Assembly (NCBI RefSeq): GCF_029227915.1
Contig: NC_079881.1
Coordinates: 18,205,501-18,269,500 of the forward strand
DNA length: 64,000 bases
DNA from: Hydractinia symbiolongicarpus
Taxonomy: Eukaryota > Cnidaria > Hydrozoa > Anthoathecata > Hydractiniidae
Reading direction: 5' to 3'
Shown one piece after another: positions 24,301 through 35,929 of this stretch (positions are counted from its first letter, which is position 1; the number at the start of each line of letters is the position of its first letter). The notes under the pieces were generated by a model. The model saw only the letters and a program-made list of their open reading frames with translations, did not search any database and was not told the DNA's origin. Made by a program: the position numbers and the translations under genes.

Positions 24301-27300
24301 CACACTTTGTATCTACAAAGGTTTCAAAAAGTTGCACAACCCAATGTTTAATTGAACTAACCTCGTGTATCTTTGTTTGCACATAGACTTTACTGCTTTC
24401 TAATATTATTATCATGCACGGAACATAACAATATTGTTTGGGTTAGTTTAGGGATTGTTCTCTGCTGTCAATCAATCAGTGAATCATCCATGTCTCAATA
24501 ATCAGTGCCTTTTGATTAAAGTAACTCAGCAGACTCTAAAATGAAGTTATGAAGTTATGCGCAAATTTTTTTATCTTGATTTGTATACTTCTTTTAATGA
24601 TGACAACAAAGTTTTGATTTATGTGACTAATAAGTGACCAAAATTAATTACCTGAAGGGAAATTTTCGGGAAAAGAAAGATTTTTGTGAATTTTAGGGGG
24701 ATTTTATTTCCCCATTCTGTGAAAAGAAATCTACAAATCTTTTATGGGAATTGATATTTGCGAAAGAGAAAAAAGAAAAATGACTAATTATACAAATACT
24801 AAAAGTATAACATGTAAATAGTGTGATTAGTATGAGGACGATTTAAGCGAGTTTTCTGAGATTTGTTGACAACTTCTTTTTTTCTCAAATAGGGCAATTT
24901 TAGAATTTTTAACAGGAAAGCATATTTTGCAAGAAGAAATATCCAAACCAGATTAAAAATAGTGAAATTTCTTTGATTTGCAAAAAAATATTCCTGAAAT
25001 TATATGAAGCTCACTCACTATTTTGGCCACTTAAAGCAAGTGGAAGAGTTGTTGACTTTTTAAAGCTGATTTCTGTCACTGGGACTCTTTCTCAAGGGTC
25101 TGCGCTTATCATGAAAGGCCTTCACATCCCCCTACACAATTTTTCCTCATGTTTTCTTTGGTTTTCTTTTGGGTTCCAGTGTCAGGTCCAGTGAATGTCC
25201 TATTTCTTTTACAAATTAAGGTAACGTGCTCAATATAGCAATATATAATGATATGATAAGAGAGTATGATGAGTCATGATGAAGAAAGTTTGCTTTATAA
25301 GAACACCGATAGGTAATTATATTCACAACAAATCTGAAATAACTTGCATCAGAATGAAGAAAAGCGAAGATAAAGAAACTCCACATGTTATTGCATATTT
25401 AAAACGGGCAAATATAATTACCTATTTTTGTTATTATTTATTTAACTATCTAAATTTATTTTTGCTAGTCAAATTTTTGTTTTGTCATATTTTGTCGATT
25501 TTGTTGCTTTTTATGTGTTCCTATTTTCTGAAATCTATATCTGACAGTTTTCTTCCTCCCTTAGCTTAGTTATTTTGTATTAGCAAGGAGCAACAAAATA
25601 TAGTTTTCAAAAGTTTTTCTTGATAAATAACTGAAAAACGTTACAAAAAAATACAGGAGAAATCATGAAGGTATCCCATGTATAGAACTTGTGACAAATA
25701 ATGTTACGAAGTTTATAAAATCTATATAATAATACGCCAGTTCTGTCTGTCTGTGACTTTTGCAAAGTGGATAAAATTTCTTTGATAAAGTCTATAAAAC
25801 ATCGCCTATAAATTTGTTCTGTAAATTAGCAAACTTTGACGTTAAAGCAATATTGACGTCAAAGGAAAGTATATTAAGATTCGTGAAGCCATTGCATTGC
25901 ACTTTTAAATTTAAGGCTAAATAACTTGGAAACGGGTGGAATTAACTGACGTCATCTCCTGCGTGGGTAACTAGGGACTACCTGAGACCAATTTGGGTAA
26001 GTTTTCCAAACCTGGATCACCGAATCCGTTTCAGAATGGACGGGTTAATGACGTCATCAAATACTTTTAAACCCTAATATCTCTGCATCCATTTGTCAAA
26101 AGTACACGATCCTATACATTTTCTTGATCAGCGTTTCAAGATCTATACGATGAAGGCAACAGGTATACATATTTCTGAAAAAATTTTTTGTGTTTTCACA
26201 GGTCTCTGCTGATGTCTGCAAAATTTAAATGACGGTTGTTTTTCTCTGTTATCCTTCCTAAGTGGATTTCTCCACGGGCCTTATCGACTAGTTGTTATAT
26301 TAATAAGACATAAAATCCCTAAACTACCAACATGACATTTACATTTGTTATACAACAAATTTCCTCTTATATTCTGAAAGTGTCATCTTTGGACTAAATA
26401 AACATTTTATAATGAAAAAATGCTACATTAATTCAACCTCACTTTTGATCTTGGAATCCTATTTGCGAATGGAGGTGCCCATTGTCCACGTTACAAATAT
26501 GACATTTTTGACTTCAATTTTTGATTAAGTTAATAAATTTGCATCATTTTTTTCTATTTTTTTTAATATAGGGTCATTTTAGGGTCTTCTGACTAAATTC
26601 TTAACAAGTGATGGTAGGATCAGAAATCAACCAATTTTGGATTTTGAACAAACATGTGTATTACATATTGTTAGAATGCAAATCACTTGCCGATTACAAA
26701 TATGACTTTTTATGATATGCTTATTAATTAATCCTGCTGTGAATAATTGATGAATTAACTTAACATTTGAAAGAGTTTATCTTTAACCCAAGTGATAAAA
26801 TTAATGATATCAGGAAAAAATAATGACGTTATCACAATATTTTGATGTAAAATTGTTATCTAAAATAATATTGGCCATGCAAAGGAGTTTCATTGTAACA
26901 TCACTTCTGGGTCCAAAGTAAAGAAGTCAGAGAAAGGTCACTCTCCCCCACCCCCGTCTTAGGCACCTTTTGACCATTGTGTTCACATAACTTCAATCCC
27001 TGTACAAAACTGCATAATAGAAGATCACTGTTTGCACCATTTAATTATGTAGAGCAAACAACATCCTTATAAAATTGTTAAAATAAGTAACCCGATTATG
27101 ATTATGTAAAGTTTTGACCAGAAAGAAAATCCTTTTGCAATGTCTATTATTATGAATAAATTTTTTTTTACAAAACACATAACCCTAGCAAACTCCAAAA
27201 CAAGATACTTAAGAATAACACTTTTTTTAGGAAGGGTATCAGCAAGCATACAATCAAGGTGGCTACCAGCAACAACAGCAAGGTTATCGACAGCCGGGTG

Positions 27301-30300
27301 GGCATCAGCAGCCACCAAGTGGATACCAGCAGCAACCTCCAGGTGGTTACAGACCACAGCAACCAGCAGGCTACCAACAGCAACAGCCAGGAGGCTACCA
27401 ACAGCAACAGCCAGGAGGCTACCAACAGCAACAGCAAGGAGGCTACCAGCAAAACTATCAACAACAGGGCTATCAACCACAGCAACCTGGTGGTTACCAG
27501 CAGGGCTACTCACAAATGCGATATCAGCCAGGTCAGGCTGGACCTGTATCAGGACAACGTCCTACTCCACAAGGGATTGATCCAACACTGTGGGGATGGT
27601 TTCAGGTTTGTTTTATGTGGTTTTGTTGCAAATTTTTACTGTGTTTTTCGCATAGCGGTGATCGATAGATGACGACAGCACAGCTCTATAATTAATCAGT
27701 TAATCTAATGGAAAATTATCCTATGAAAATGCATTTTTTCACAAGTAATTTTTATCCTACTATTCACGATACCAGGGTCGCCATGTCTCCTTAGAACTCT
27801 TTACGTCTGCCTCTTTTTAATTCTGCTTAATTATGAAAAAGTCTTCTTAAAATCGTTTAAAGAAGTTGATTTTGCAACAACTTTCTCCTCACATCTTCTG
27901 AATTTTAGTTTTACAAGCTGTCACATATTCAAAATGCATGGAAATACTACATGGGTGTCATGAATTTAATCCTTCCAAGGAATCCTACCAGCTATTATTT
28001 GCAAACCCGATACAATTATTGCGTGAAATATATTCTGTATGTTACTGAATCTTCTTTATAGGCTGTAGATCGAGACAATTCTGGTTCCATCACAGCTGAT
28101 GAGCTGCAACAAGCGTTACTTAACAATAACTGGTCTCATTTCAACGGCGAAACATGTCGACTTATGATAGGGATGTTCGATAAAGATAGGTAAATTTCTT
28201 TTTGCCAGTAAGAATGGTTTGTCTTTGCCAGTTGGTGCGTTCATGTTTGTATAATGTTTGTTTTGTTTTGTTATCTGCTTTGATTGTTTGTTAGTTTTGT
28301 TTTGTTTGTTAAGATTTGTGCTTCCATTTTCTACAACCTTTCACAGAATTAAGGCAACTCAATTTTACATCAATTAATCCACAAGATTGGTAATATAATA
28401 TCCTAAAATGACACAGTACGATTCTCTCCCCCACCCCCCTTTCATCTCCCCCACCCCCCCTTTCATCTCCCCCACCCCCCTTTCATCTCCCCCACCCCCC
28501 CCCCCCCTTTCATCTCCCCCACCCCCCCTTTCATCTCCCCCACCCCCCCTTTCATCTCCCCCACCCCCCTTTCCTCTCCTATTTTAATGTTTGTAATTTT
28601 CTCTGGAATAAAAAATATGACGTGGAGACAGTACAAATGCTTCATCATTTAAAATAGGTAAGGGTTGATGTGTCTTAGTTTGATTATTGGAAAGTTTTAA
28701 AGATAATCCTTCCCTTTACTCCTACATGTGTATTCCCTATTTTGAAACTTTTATCGCGCGTTGCTTGGTCAATGTTAGAAAACTGAAACATGAGTTGGGT
28801 CTTTCTCTATGTTTTATTTTGTGTATAGATCAGGAACTATAGATGTATACGAATTTGCAGCACTATGGAAATACATCCAAGATTGGAAAGCGTGTTTTGA
28901 TAGGTTAGTTTTTTTTCGCATCCAGTATTTTTATAGGTTAGTTTTTTCGCATCACTATTTTTATAGGTTAGTTTTTTTCGCTTCCACTATTTTGATAGGT
29001 TAGTTTTTTTGCATCCACTATTTTTATAGGTTAGTTTTTCTCGCATCCACTATTTTGATAGGTTAGTTTTTTTGCATCCACTATTTTTATAGGTTAGTTG
29101 TTTCGCATCCACTATTTTGATAGGTTAGTTTTTTTTCGCATCCAGTATTTTGATAGGTTAGTTTTTTTCGCATCCAGTATTTTGATAGGTTAGTTTTTTT
29201 CGCACCCACTATTTTTATAGGTTAATTTTTTTGCATCCACTATTTTGATAGGTTAGTTTTTTCGCATCCACTATTTTGATAGGTTAGTTTTTTCGCATCC
29301 ATTATTCCGAAGCTGTGTCTACAACTCTTTATGATGTATTTTGTTTAGGTTTGATACTGACCGATCGGGTACTATTGACGAAGGAGAACTAATCCAAGCC
29401 TTTACAACTTTCGGATATCGGCTGTAAGTGATCTAATTTTCTGATCTATAAACAAAAAGGATTTTACAAAATTTGGAACAAACAATACTGCTTTTCAGTC
29501 AGGATAGAGTAAAGTATAGCAAATATTTAATATTGATAAACAGTTGGAAATTTTTTAGGATATTTAGGTCACTATTCTCTTAGTGTGTTGACGTTTTTAT
29601 ATGCATAAAGAACTTGTTCATATTTATCGGGAAAAATGGGAGTGAAATAGTAAGGAAAGTCAGAAAATAAATTTGTCCGAAGATTCGAAACGTTGTAACT
29701 CAATGCAATATGGATATAATATATACTTCAGTGTTGAGGGTATTTGATGAACATTGCAGATCTTAAAAACCTAAAGTATCCATCTATAGCGAGATATATG
29801 TCCAAATACATTTCTGTTTAGTGACGAAACATTAGTGACTTGTTGTGTTTGCACATGTGACAATGATCAGCTGACATAACGTGAAAACGTTGCGTTTCCT
29901 TATTGTGAACACTTTGAAACCTGAAAACATCGTAAAAAAACGTGGAAAGAAACTCCAAATATGATTAAAAAACGTTAAAGCTTATCTCTCACTTGAAAAC
30001 AAGTTTATTTTATATGAAAGAGCTTGGAAAGATAATTTCATGCATATTTAGTGAAAATATATACATCATCATATCTTGCTAAAACCATCGATAACAACAC
30101 CTCACTTAGATCCGGGAGATATTGTCATGCATAATTTGTGGAACCTTTAAGTAAAAAATCTTAAAGAACCAATAAAGATTTTGCAAAAAAATTAAAAAGA
30201 TTCTTAGACAACTTTCCAAGCTCTTTTCTCTGAAATCAACATGTTTTCAAGTGAGAGGTTTAAGCTTTAAGGCCTTAGATTTGCAGGAGTAATAACAATC

Positions 30301-31248
30301 TATATGACAAATTAATTTTTGCAAATAATACAAGTAAAGAAAACCGTTATATGTTTTACTTCGCTGCAAACTTAAATTTATTTGCTCAAAACTAATCTCG
30401 AAAACGAAACGAAATAGATATAGAAGTAGGTCTATCGACCAAAAACGACTTTTTTTAAATCAGTGTATTTGGAGTGAGGTCATTTAATTGCAAAGTAATT
30501 TCTTTGTCTCTAATTAGTTCACCACAGTTCTGCGGTTTGTGCGTGCGAGTATTCGACCGGAACAACGTGCGCACGATGAAATTCGATGACTTCATACAAT
30601 GTTGTGTCATGTTGAAAACGCTGACAGACGCGTTTCGAAAACACGACACACGACAAGTTGGAGTCATCAATATCAATTATGAACAGGTGAGTTTGTGTTT
30701 TTATTTTTTGACCTTCATTTTTTTTTTTTTTGACACTAGATACACTGTGAGAACGCCAGAACTTTTTGCAGGTTTGCTACGCCTTCTCAAAACTCCTTAC
30801 TTTTAAAAAATCTACTCCAATCGCTCTCTCTAGACTTTTTAACAACTTTGTCAAATCTTCTTAATTTTTCTTACACAAAACTATATAGTTATTCACATGT
30901 TGTCATCTTTAAAATACATAGACATGCTACATGGGTACAGGAATAATTTATTCTTCTCTCGCAGCTTTGACTTAAAATCTCAAATGCCCTTGATTTTTTT
31001 TGGAAATTTTTAAAAAATGTTCTTAAATGTCCAACTTTTTCTAAAAATATTGCCATCTTCTGAAAAAGCTCAAAAATTCCCATTAAAAGATCTCAAATCT
31101 CCCTAAGTTTAAGTCTGTAAACAGATTTTCTGATTTAAAATCAATTTTGGGAAATCTTACAGTGCAATTTCACAAAAAACTCTATTATAATGTACATTCT
31201 CTTTAGTTTTTGGAAATGGTGCTGGACAACACTCTAAGCGGTATTTGA
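21391..31248 (+). CDS. PEF1: Peflin, penta-EF-hand Ca2+-binding protein
   Basis: Cytosolic Ca2+ sensor; in vertebrates it pairs with ALG-2 (PDCD6) in COPII and ER-exit regulation. Exons: 21391-21408 (MSWNQQ, inferred), 27231-27605, 28062-28189, 28829-28903, 29349-29423, 30518-30686 and 31207-31248. Phases agree throughout. The total is 293 residues against 284 in human. Exon 2 encodes repeated GGYQQQQP units ending [13 protein letters not shown]1 [14 protein letters not shown]2 [12 protein letters not shown] and EF3 [12 protein letters not shown] have canonical loops; EF4 ([12 protein letters not shown]) and EF5 are degenerate, EF5 being the dimerising hand. [10 protein letters not shown] and [16 protein letters not shown] match peflin closely. 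A TAG directly before exon 2 (27228-27230) proves an upstream exon; only the 6-codon first exon and its 5.8-kb intron are uncertain. Confidence 0.92.
21688..21972. mobile_element. Miniature inverted-repeat element (about 285 bp)
   Basis: ACCTTTTTGAATGTTTACAT at the left is repeated as its reverse complement, ATGTAAACATTCAAAAAGGT, at the right. The interior is non-coding and partly less AT-rich. No clear target-site duplication was found by eye. Confidence 0.5.
23468..23510. repeat. AT dinucleotide microsatellite
   Basis: Two (TA)n runs separated by an A/T-rich spacer within peflin intron 1. Confidence 0.85.
25721..26291 (+). mobile_element. Helitron-like element, complete 571-bp copy
   Basis: A^TCTATATAATAATACGCC at the left, then GTCTGTCTGTGAC. 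The right end is GTGGATTTCTCCAC hairpin, GGGCCTTATCGA and CTAG^T. It carries TGACGTCA-type palindromes (about 25855, 25950 and 26050). No ORF is present, so it is non-autonomous. This is the best full-length reference for the long subtype in the window and lies in peflin intron 1. Confidence 0.75.
28423..28578. repeat. C-rich minisatellite (CTCCCCCACCCCCCTTTCAT)n
   Basis: About eight units of 20 bp in peflin intron 3. The minus strand is a dense series of G5-G6 runs that could form G-quadruplexes. The ORF read across it on the minus strand (GEMKGGV repeats) is an artefact. Confidence 0.95.
28896..29306 (+). repeat. PEF1: Splice-donor minisatellite in peflin intron 4
   Basis: About 13 tandem units of 30-33 bp (TTTTGATAG|GTTAGTTTTTT-CGCATCCACTA). 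The first unit is the end of coding exon 4 and its true 5' splice site (28903/28904). Twelve further ATAG|GTTAGT-like sites follow, one of them mutated to GTTAAT. Reading stays open through the first three units. Confidence 0.9.
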
Positions 31249-31413
31249 TATCTAAGTGACGTTCCAACACAGTGCTACAAAGAAATTAAATATAATTTTA
31301 TATCATCGAAGTAAAAACGAATTTTTCTAATGTAGGAGAGATTGTCAGCACTGGAACTGTATAAATGAATTTGCGAGTTTTACAGATCTGCCATCTGAAC
31401 GAATATTTCTTTA

Positions 31414-31586
31414 TCTCTATAATAATAGCCGTCGTCTGTCTGTCTCTGTGCGGACCCCCGCTGAGTTAGAAAATCATGTTACGGAAACACGAATATCAAA
31501 TGCGATATATTTTTATCCACTTTGTTGCGACGGGTAAATATAAAGGACGGCCGAACCCGTGGATTTTTCCACGGGCTAACGACTAG
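31414..31586 (+). mobile_element. Helitron-like element, complete copy (173 bp)
   Basis: A^TCTCTATAATAATAGCC at the left; CCCGTGGATTTTTCCACGGG hairpin, CTAACGA and CTAG^T at the right. Probably within the peflin 3' UTR. Confidence 0.7.
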
Positions 31587-32232
31587 TGTTTTATTTCTTA
31601 ACAATGCTGTTAGTCTATGAAAAAAGAAAATTTTTGTTTCTTTAACCACGTTTTCTACTCTTTTTATTTTTTGTACCTGTGTCATGTTCACACGCACCAT
31701 GGTTAAAGTTGCACATTATTTTTAAAATTGATAAAATAAATCTATTCATGCTTGTTGAAACATAGAGAAATCTTAAGAAAGCAGGGGAAGTTGCGTTGCA
31801 CTTGGTTTCCTGGGTACAAAAAAGCGCAAACTCTGTAGACACTCTTTTATACACCTATTTTCACTGTAATTGTACGAAATTTTGTTTTTAATAAAATTAA
31901 AACGAAGACCGTCATCATTAACTTAACTTATGGCTCATTTCTCTGTGTTTGTGTGAAACCCTGGTTTTAAAGACAATATATGATGGCAGTATATATGTCA
32001 TTTTAAGTCAAAAATCTAAAACCTCACTCTAAATGTTACAGAAAACTATAAGATTTGCTTTGCGCAGATATTTTAGTGTTTTAAATTTATAACATTGTCA
32101 GAAGCAAAATATAGACAAGTTATTCACGATCGTCCCCTTTGATTTGTTTTTGCACGCCGTTCGTTGTCAGCACTTGTTTTTTTCGTCCGGTAGGCTGTTA
32201 GTGTCAAGTGATGGGTTGTCCCGGTTAACCAA

Positions 32233-32266
32233 ATGAGGAACTCTCTCTTAGTAGAGAGTTCCTCAT
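32233..32266. repeat. Perfect 14-bp hairpin
   Basis: ATGAGGAACTCTCT and AGAGAGTTCCTCAT flank a 6-base loop. Function unknown. Confidence 0.6.
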
Positions 32267-33622
32267 CAGTAGATAATGACATGGCTGTAGTCGGCTGGTA
32301 GAACTAGTGTGGATACCCTACGGCATTCGGAACTAATTGAAGTGTCTTGAAAGGAAGTGAGAGAATTTTTGTAAAAAAACCGAAAAAGACCTTTAAAACG
32401 AAGCTGATCAGCCAAATACTCGATAATCGTCTTTTAGTTTTCTGATATGATAAGTCTACTTCTTTTCTCGCCAGCACGTATATTAGAAAGCGAAGAAAAA
32501 GCTGCAGGATAAGATTGCTCGAACATAAAAGGATAACGACATGTTATTTGGTGAGAGAATTTTACAATCTGAATTAGGAGGACGAAGCTGAATCGCTTTT
32601 CAGACTTAACGCAACTTATGCATATCTGTTCAATTAGAAGTTGATTCGAAAGACGGCAACAGACTTTTCATCGAGAAAATCTTCAAAAGACGGCATCACT
32701 TGCTGTTACCTAAATGGGCCAATGGTGACAACATCCAATACAATGGAAAATTGCAATATTTCAATAAATAGATGAAAATGCAGTTTTTATATTATTTGAA
32801 CATGCATTTGCTGAATAAATACAAAGTGTATAACATGACTTTTTTTTAATTCTTTTTCCGCGCGGTTAATTATTCATCTTATGCATATGGTAATTTGTCT
32901 TCTTATTACGCGACTTGGTAAGGAAGGTTGAAAATTCGAAAACCTGAATAAGTTCATAATCAAGTTTTTTCCGCGACAAATAGAAATACCGGATAATGTA
33001 AGCGCTCGCTAATCTGGTGTGTTTGTTTACATGAGGTGGTAGTTACGTACGTTGTTGATATTTACAAATGTAACCAAACAAACAAACAAAAAATTCTATG
33101 CAAAAGTGCGGTAAAAATTCAAAATTATTATCGGTCTTTTCGTTATTATTTCAAATAGATTGACCGAAGTTTATCAGAGAAAAAAGGAACTATTTTGGAA
33201 AGGCCGAATGAAGCTAAAAGAATAATGGCAGGCACAAAAAATGGTAGACCTTTAAGTGAAGTGTAAAATTATTGTACAGTGTGATATCAATTCTCAATAA
33301 AATTGCATTTCGTTCAAAATTCGATGTTTGTCGACAAAATTAAACAAATTAGAAAAAAAAATTACGATATGCTGGAAAATGAGTTGTCCATGTTTAGGTG
33401 ATGTTGTTTCGACACACGTCTCGATGACCCCAACTATTTAACGCTCGACAATTATCTGAACAATAACCTTTCATCGAGCATTTGTCACAAAACAACATGG
33501 CCACGCCACCGCACGAACAAAACAATACATCCGAATCTAAAAAAAATTACATCTTATTGATCAAAGAACAGGAAAATTAGGTTGCATTTAATGCAAAATT
33601 GTTTTTTAGAAATTAACCAAAA

Positions 33623-34000
33623 CTAGGCGATAAGACCGGTGAAAAAATCCACTTGGTGATGGCAGCATGATTTTACTTGTTGCCTGTATTGTATATGAAC
33701 TGATATGCTAATCAAAATAATATATAATATCATGGGCTTTCAGCGAATAGTTAAGATGTAATGGTTAGCAAATTTTGCTGACGTCAGCCAATAATTTTTT
33801 TTTCAAAAATTTTTCAACGCACTGTTGTGTAAAGTTTAAATCCATAATTATATCCGTTGCCTCTATGCATAGAGTTTGAAACGCTGAGGAAGAAAATGTA
33901 TAGGGTTATGTGCTTTTGACGAACAGTTAAGAAGATATAAGGGTTTAAAAAAATTGCTGACGTCAGCTAAAATCCCCGAGAAATTAAACAATTGGATCAC
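33623..34000 (-). mobile_element. Long-type Helitron-like copy, truncated
   Basis: Starts on the plus strand with CTAGGCGATAAGACCGGTGA, the inverted counterpart of the terminus of the 25721-26291 copy, and is followed by sequence shared with the 18991 copy, including GCTGACGTCAGC twice. The 5' end is not found. Confidence 0.6.
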
Positions 34001-34122
34001 GTACAATTATTCTCAAGTTCCAAAGAAATAGCCCTAATTAACTTGATGCTTCTGTGTAAAGCTAACGCAACACAGAACACCTGAATATAATACCTTAACT
34101 ATATGCTGGTTTATGTGAAGTA

Positions 34123-35869
34123 CTAACCTTTCTGCTGAAGTATTTTGATTCTGACTTGAGTGCGATAAACATCTTTCACGATCACGTTTTCTTCTCTCCT
34201 CGGATGAATGACTTTCAATTCCTTCGACATGAACGCAAAGTGTTCCCCTTTTTTCAGCAATGTCTGTTTCAACTTGGCGCGAAGCTCCGACAGCGTTCCG
34301 TTAATTTCTACACGTGTGAAACCACATGGTTCCAATCCGAGGACGCTGTTGGGGGTCAGCTGATGAACTTCCATTCTTTTAATGTACTCAGTGTCTGAAA
34401 CAAAACAGAATATTTTTAGATGAAAATACATGGGCTGTTGTATCGTAGCAACGCATTCTCTTGAACCTTTACTTTTTATTAATGTCCAAATGATAAATAA
34501 GACTAGTCGGTGGCTCGGGGGTAAATACACGGGTTCGCCTGTCCTTAGAATATTTCATTTTGTGTTTTGGAGCACAAATTTCTCCTGCTGACACAAATAC
34601 GGCCATTATTATTATAGAGAATTGCATGAGCGAGTTAATTTCAGGAAAAATTTATTTATTAAAACAAGCACTTTGTGGCATCGTAATTAATTAATTCCTG
34701 TCAACGCTACGCGAGGCGGAATCCTCAAAATCAGCTGATGAAAGATAAAAAGATATATAGATAGCGACAGCACAAAGTCAGGACGTTGCTAAGTTTGTGT
34801 CCAGGCTAAGACCTCGGGAAATTTGATTTTCTCAAAAGCCAATGAATATGCCTCATTTTATAACCAGCTAATTTAATAACCAATCTGACCACAGGTTGTG
34901 TACTCTTCATGTGGCCAGAACATTCCGTGTAAAGCCATGACTAAAAGTGTTTACATTTTGTTGTTCGCCCCTTGCTTGTCTGGTTGGTCGTAGTGGCTTT
35001 ATTGATATAGCTAGGGAGTTGAATAGTATATTTTTAAATTCGTTTATTTTATCAGGCAAAAAATATTTGTGTGCTGGTACTCAATGATTCGTTTACCCCA
35101 TAATTCTCCGTTTTTAAGGTCTACTTCAAATTTCAGAATCTTTTAGGGTGGTAATGACGAAAATCTTTAAGCCGCAGGGCTTCTTTTTTTTAATTTGATT
35201 CAGCTAAGAAATGTATTTCTTCAACAAAAAAAACTAACCCCCTTATTTCTGAGCAGTAATGCACTAAGTCAACTAAATAAACCCTTTTAAAATTTATGGC
35301 CGTCCACGAAAACAAATTCACGCGAAATTTTACAAACTTTAATCATTTTTGAAACCTAAAGTTTGGGACAAATCAAAAAATTGTCGTCTCTATAATAACA
35401 TCCGTATTTGTGTGCGTTCAAGATGGCAACCGAATCGCTAGTTAATGCTACGGGTGCATGAAATAGCGTTAGCCGGGATATGTACGACAGGCTAACCTGT
35501 GGATTGCTCAAGGCTAACGACTAGTCCAAAAAAACAATCTACGCGAAATTAAATCGCTTAAAATAGAATATTCGACCTAGCTGATACTTCTTCTTACCTT
35601 CTTCGTCTGAAGGATGGTTCGAATCTTCGACTTCAATATAATCTTTAATTATATTTTCATGATTTGTAACCACACCCTCGTTGTGATATCCCTAACAATA
35701 AAAAATACAATTCTAACAGCACTGAAACGCACATTTATAGATGGAGCAAAAATAACTTATAATTTTGGCGAATATTTTATTCAAATATTGAGCTTTTTTC
35801 AACCTTTTTGCGAAATATTCAAAAAAGAATATTTTGCAGCTTTTATTTCAGTCTTAAATGTAATTTGCA

Positions 35870-35929
<60 letters not shown>

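Larger units (their letters stand above)
21409..27230 (+). other. Intron 1 of peflin (inferred)
   Basis: Long AT-rich intron if the 21391 start is right (donor GTATGG, acceptor CTTTTTTTAG). It holds a miniature inverted-repeat element at 21688-21972, AT microsatellites near 23468-23510, and a complete 571-bp Helitron-like element. Small ORFs at 22240, 24195, 24973 and 25276 lack protein-like composition or splice support, and I do not call them. Confidence 0.5.
31249..34122. other. Convergent intergenic region, 3' flanks of peflin and the giant gene
   Basis: Tail-to-tail interval. The first AATAAA after the peflin stop is at 31735-31740, so the Helitron-like copy at 31414-31586 may lie within the 3' UTR. 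A perfect hairpin (ATGAGGAACTCTCT, 14-bp stem, 32233-32266) lies in a somewhat less AT-rich stretch. I found no convincing coding exon. A long Helitron-like copy fills 33623-34000. Confidence 0.5.
34123..35691 (-). other. Block 8 of giant gene: exons 31-32, cytoplasmic C-terminal domain
   Basis: Exon 31 (35691-35598) adds an acidic stretch ([15 protein letters not shown]). Exon 32 (34394-34123) encodes about 90 residues with an ordered look ([45 protein letters not shown]) ending QQKG-stop. I recognise no family. The stop codon TAG lies inside AAAG|GTTAGT, a usable splice donor, so a longer tail through an unseen 3' exon is possible. No beta-catenin-binding motif was recognised. Confidence 0.75.

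Noticed and set aside
25276-25569. 97-codon ORF with hydrophobic C-terminus
   Set aside because: Very AT-rich codons, low-complexity Phe/Leu/Tyr stretch, inside peflin intron 1 and upstream of a Helitron-like copy; no family similarity.
27067-27580. Long ORFs on both strands with VGSLLAVA or RRLPTATA repeats
   Set aside because: These are shifted or antisense readings of the peflin Q/G/Y repeat exon.
28463-28648. Minus-strand ORF with GEMKGGV repeats
   Set aside because: Translation of the C-rich minisatellite in a peflin intron.
28896-29306. CRISPR-like regular array (also 39590-39880 and 53310-53495)
   Set aside because: Units are contiguous without unique spacers, diverge gradually, and lie in introns of eukaryotic genes.
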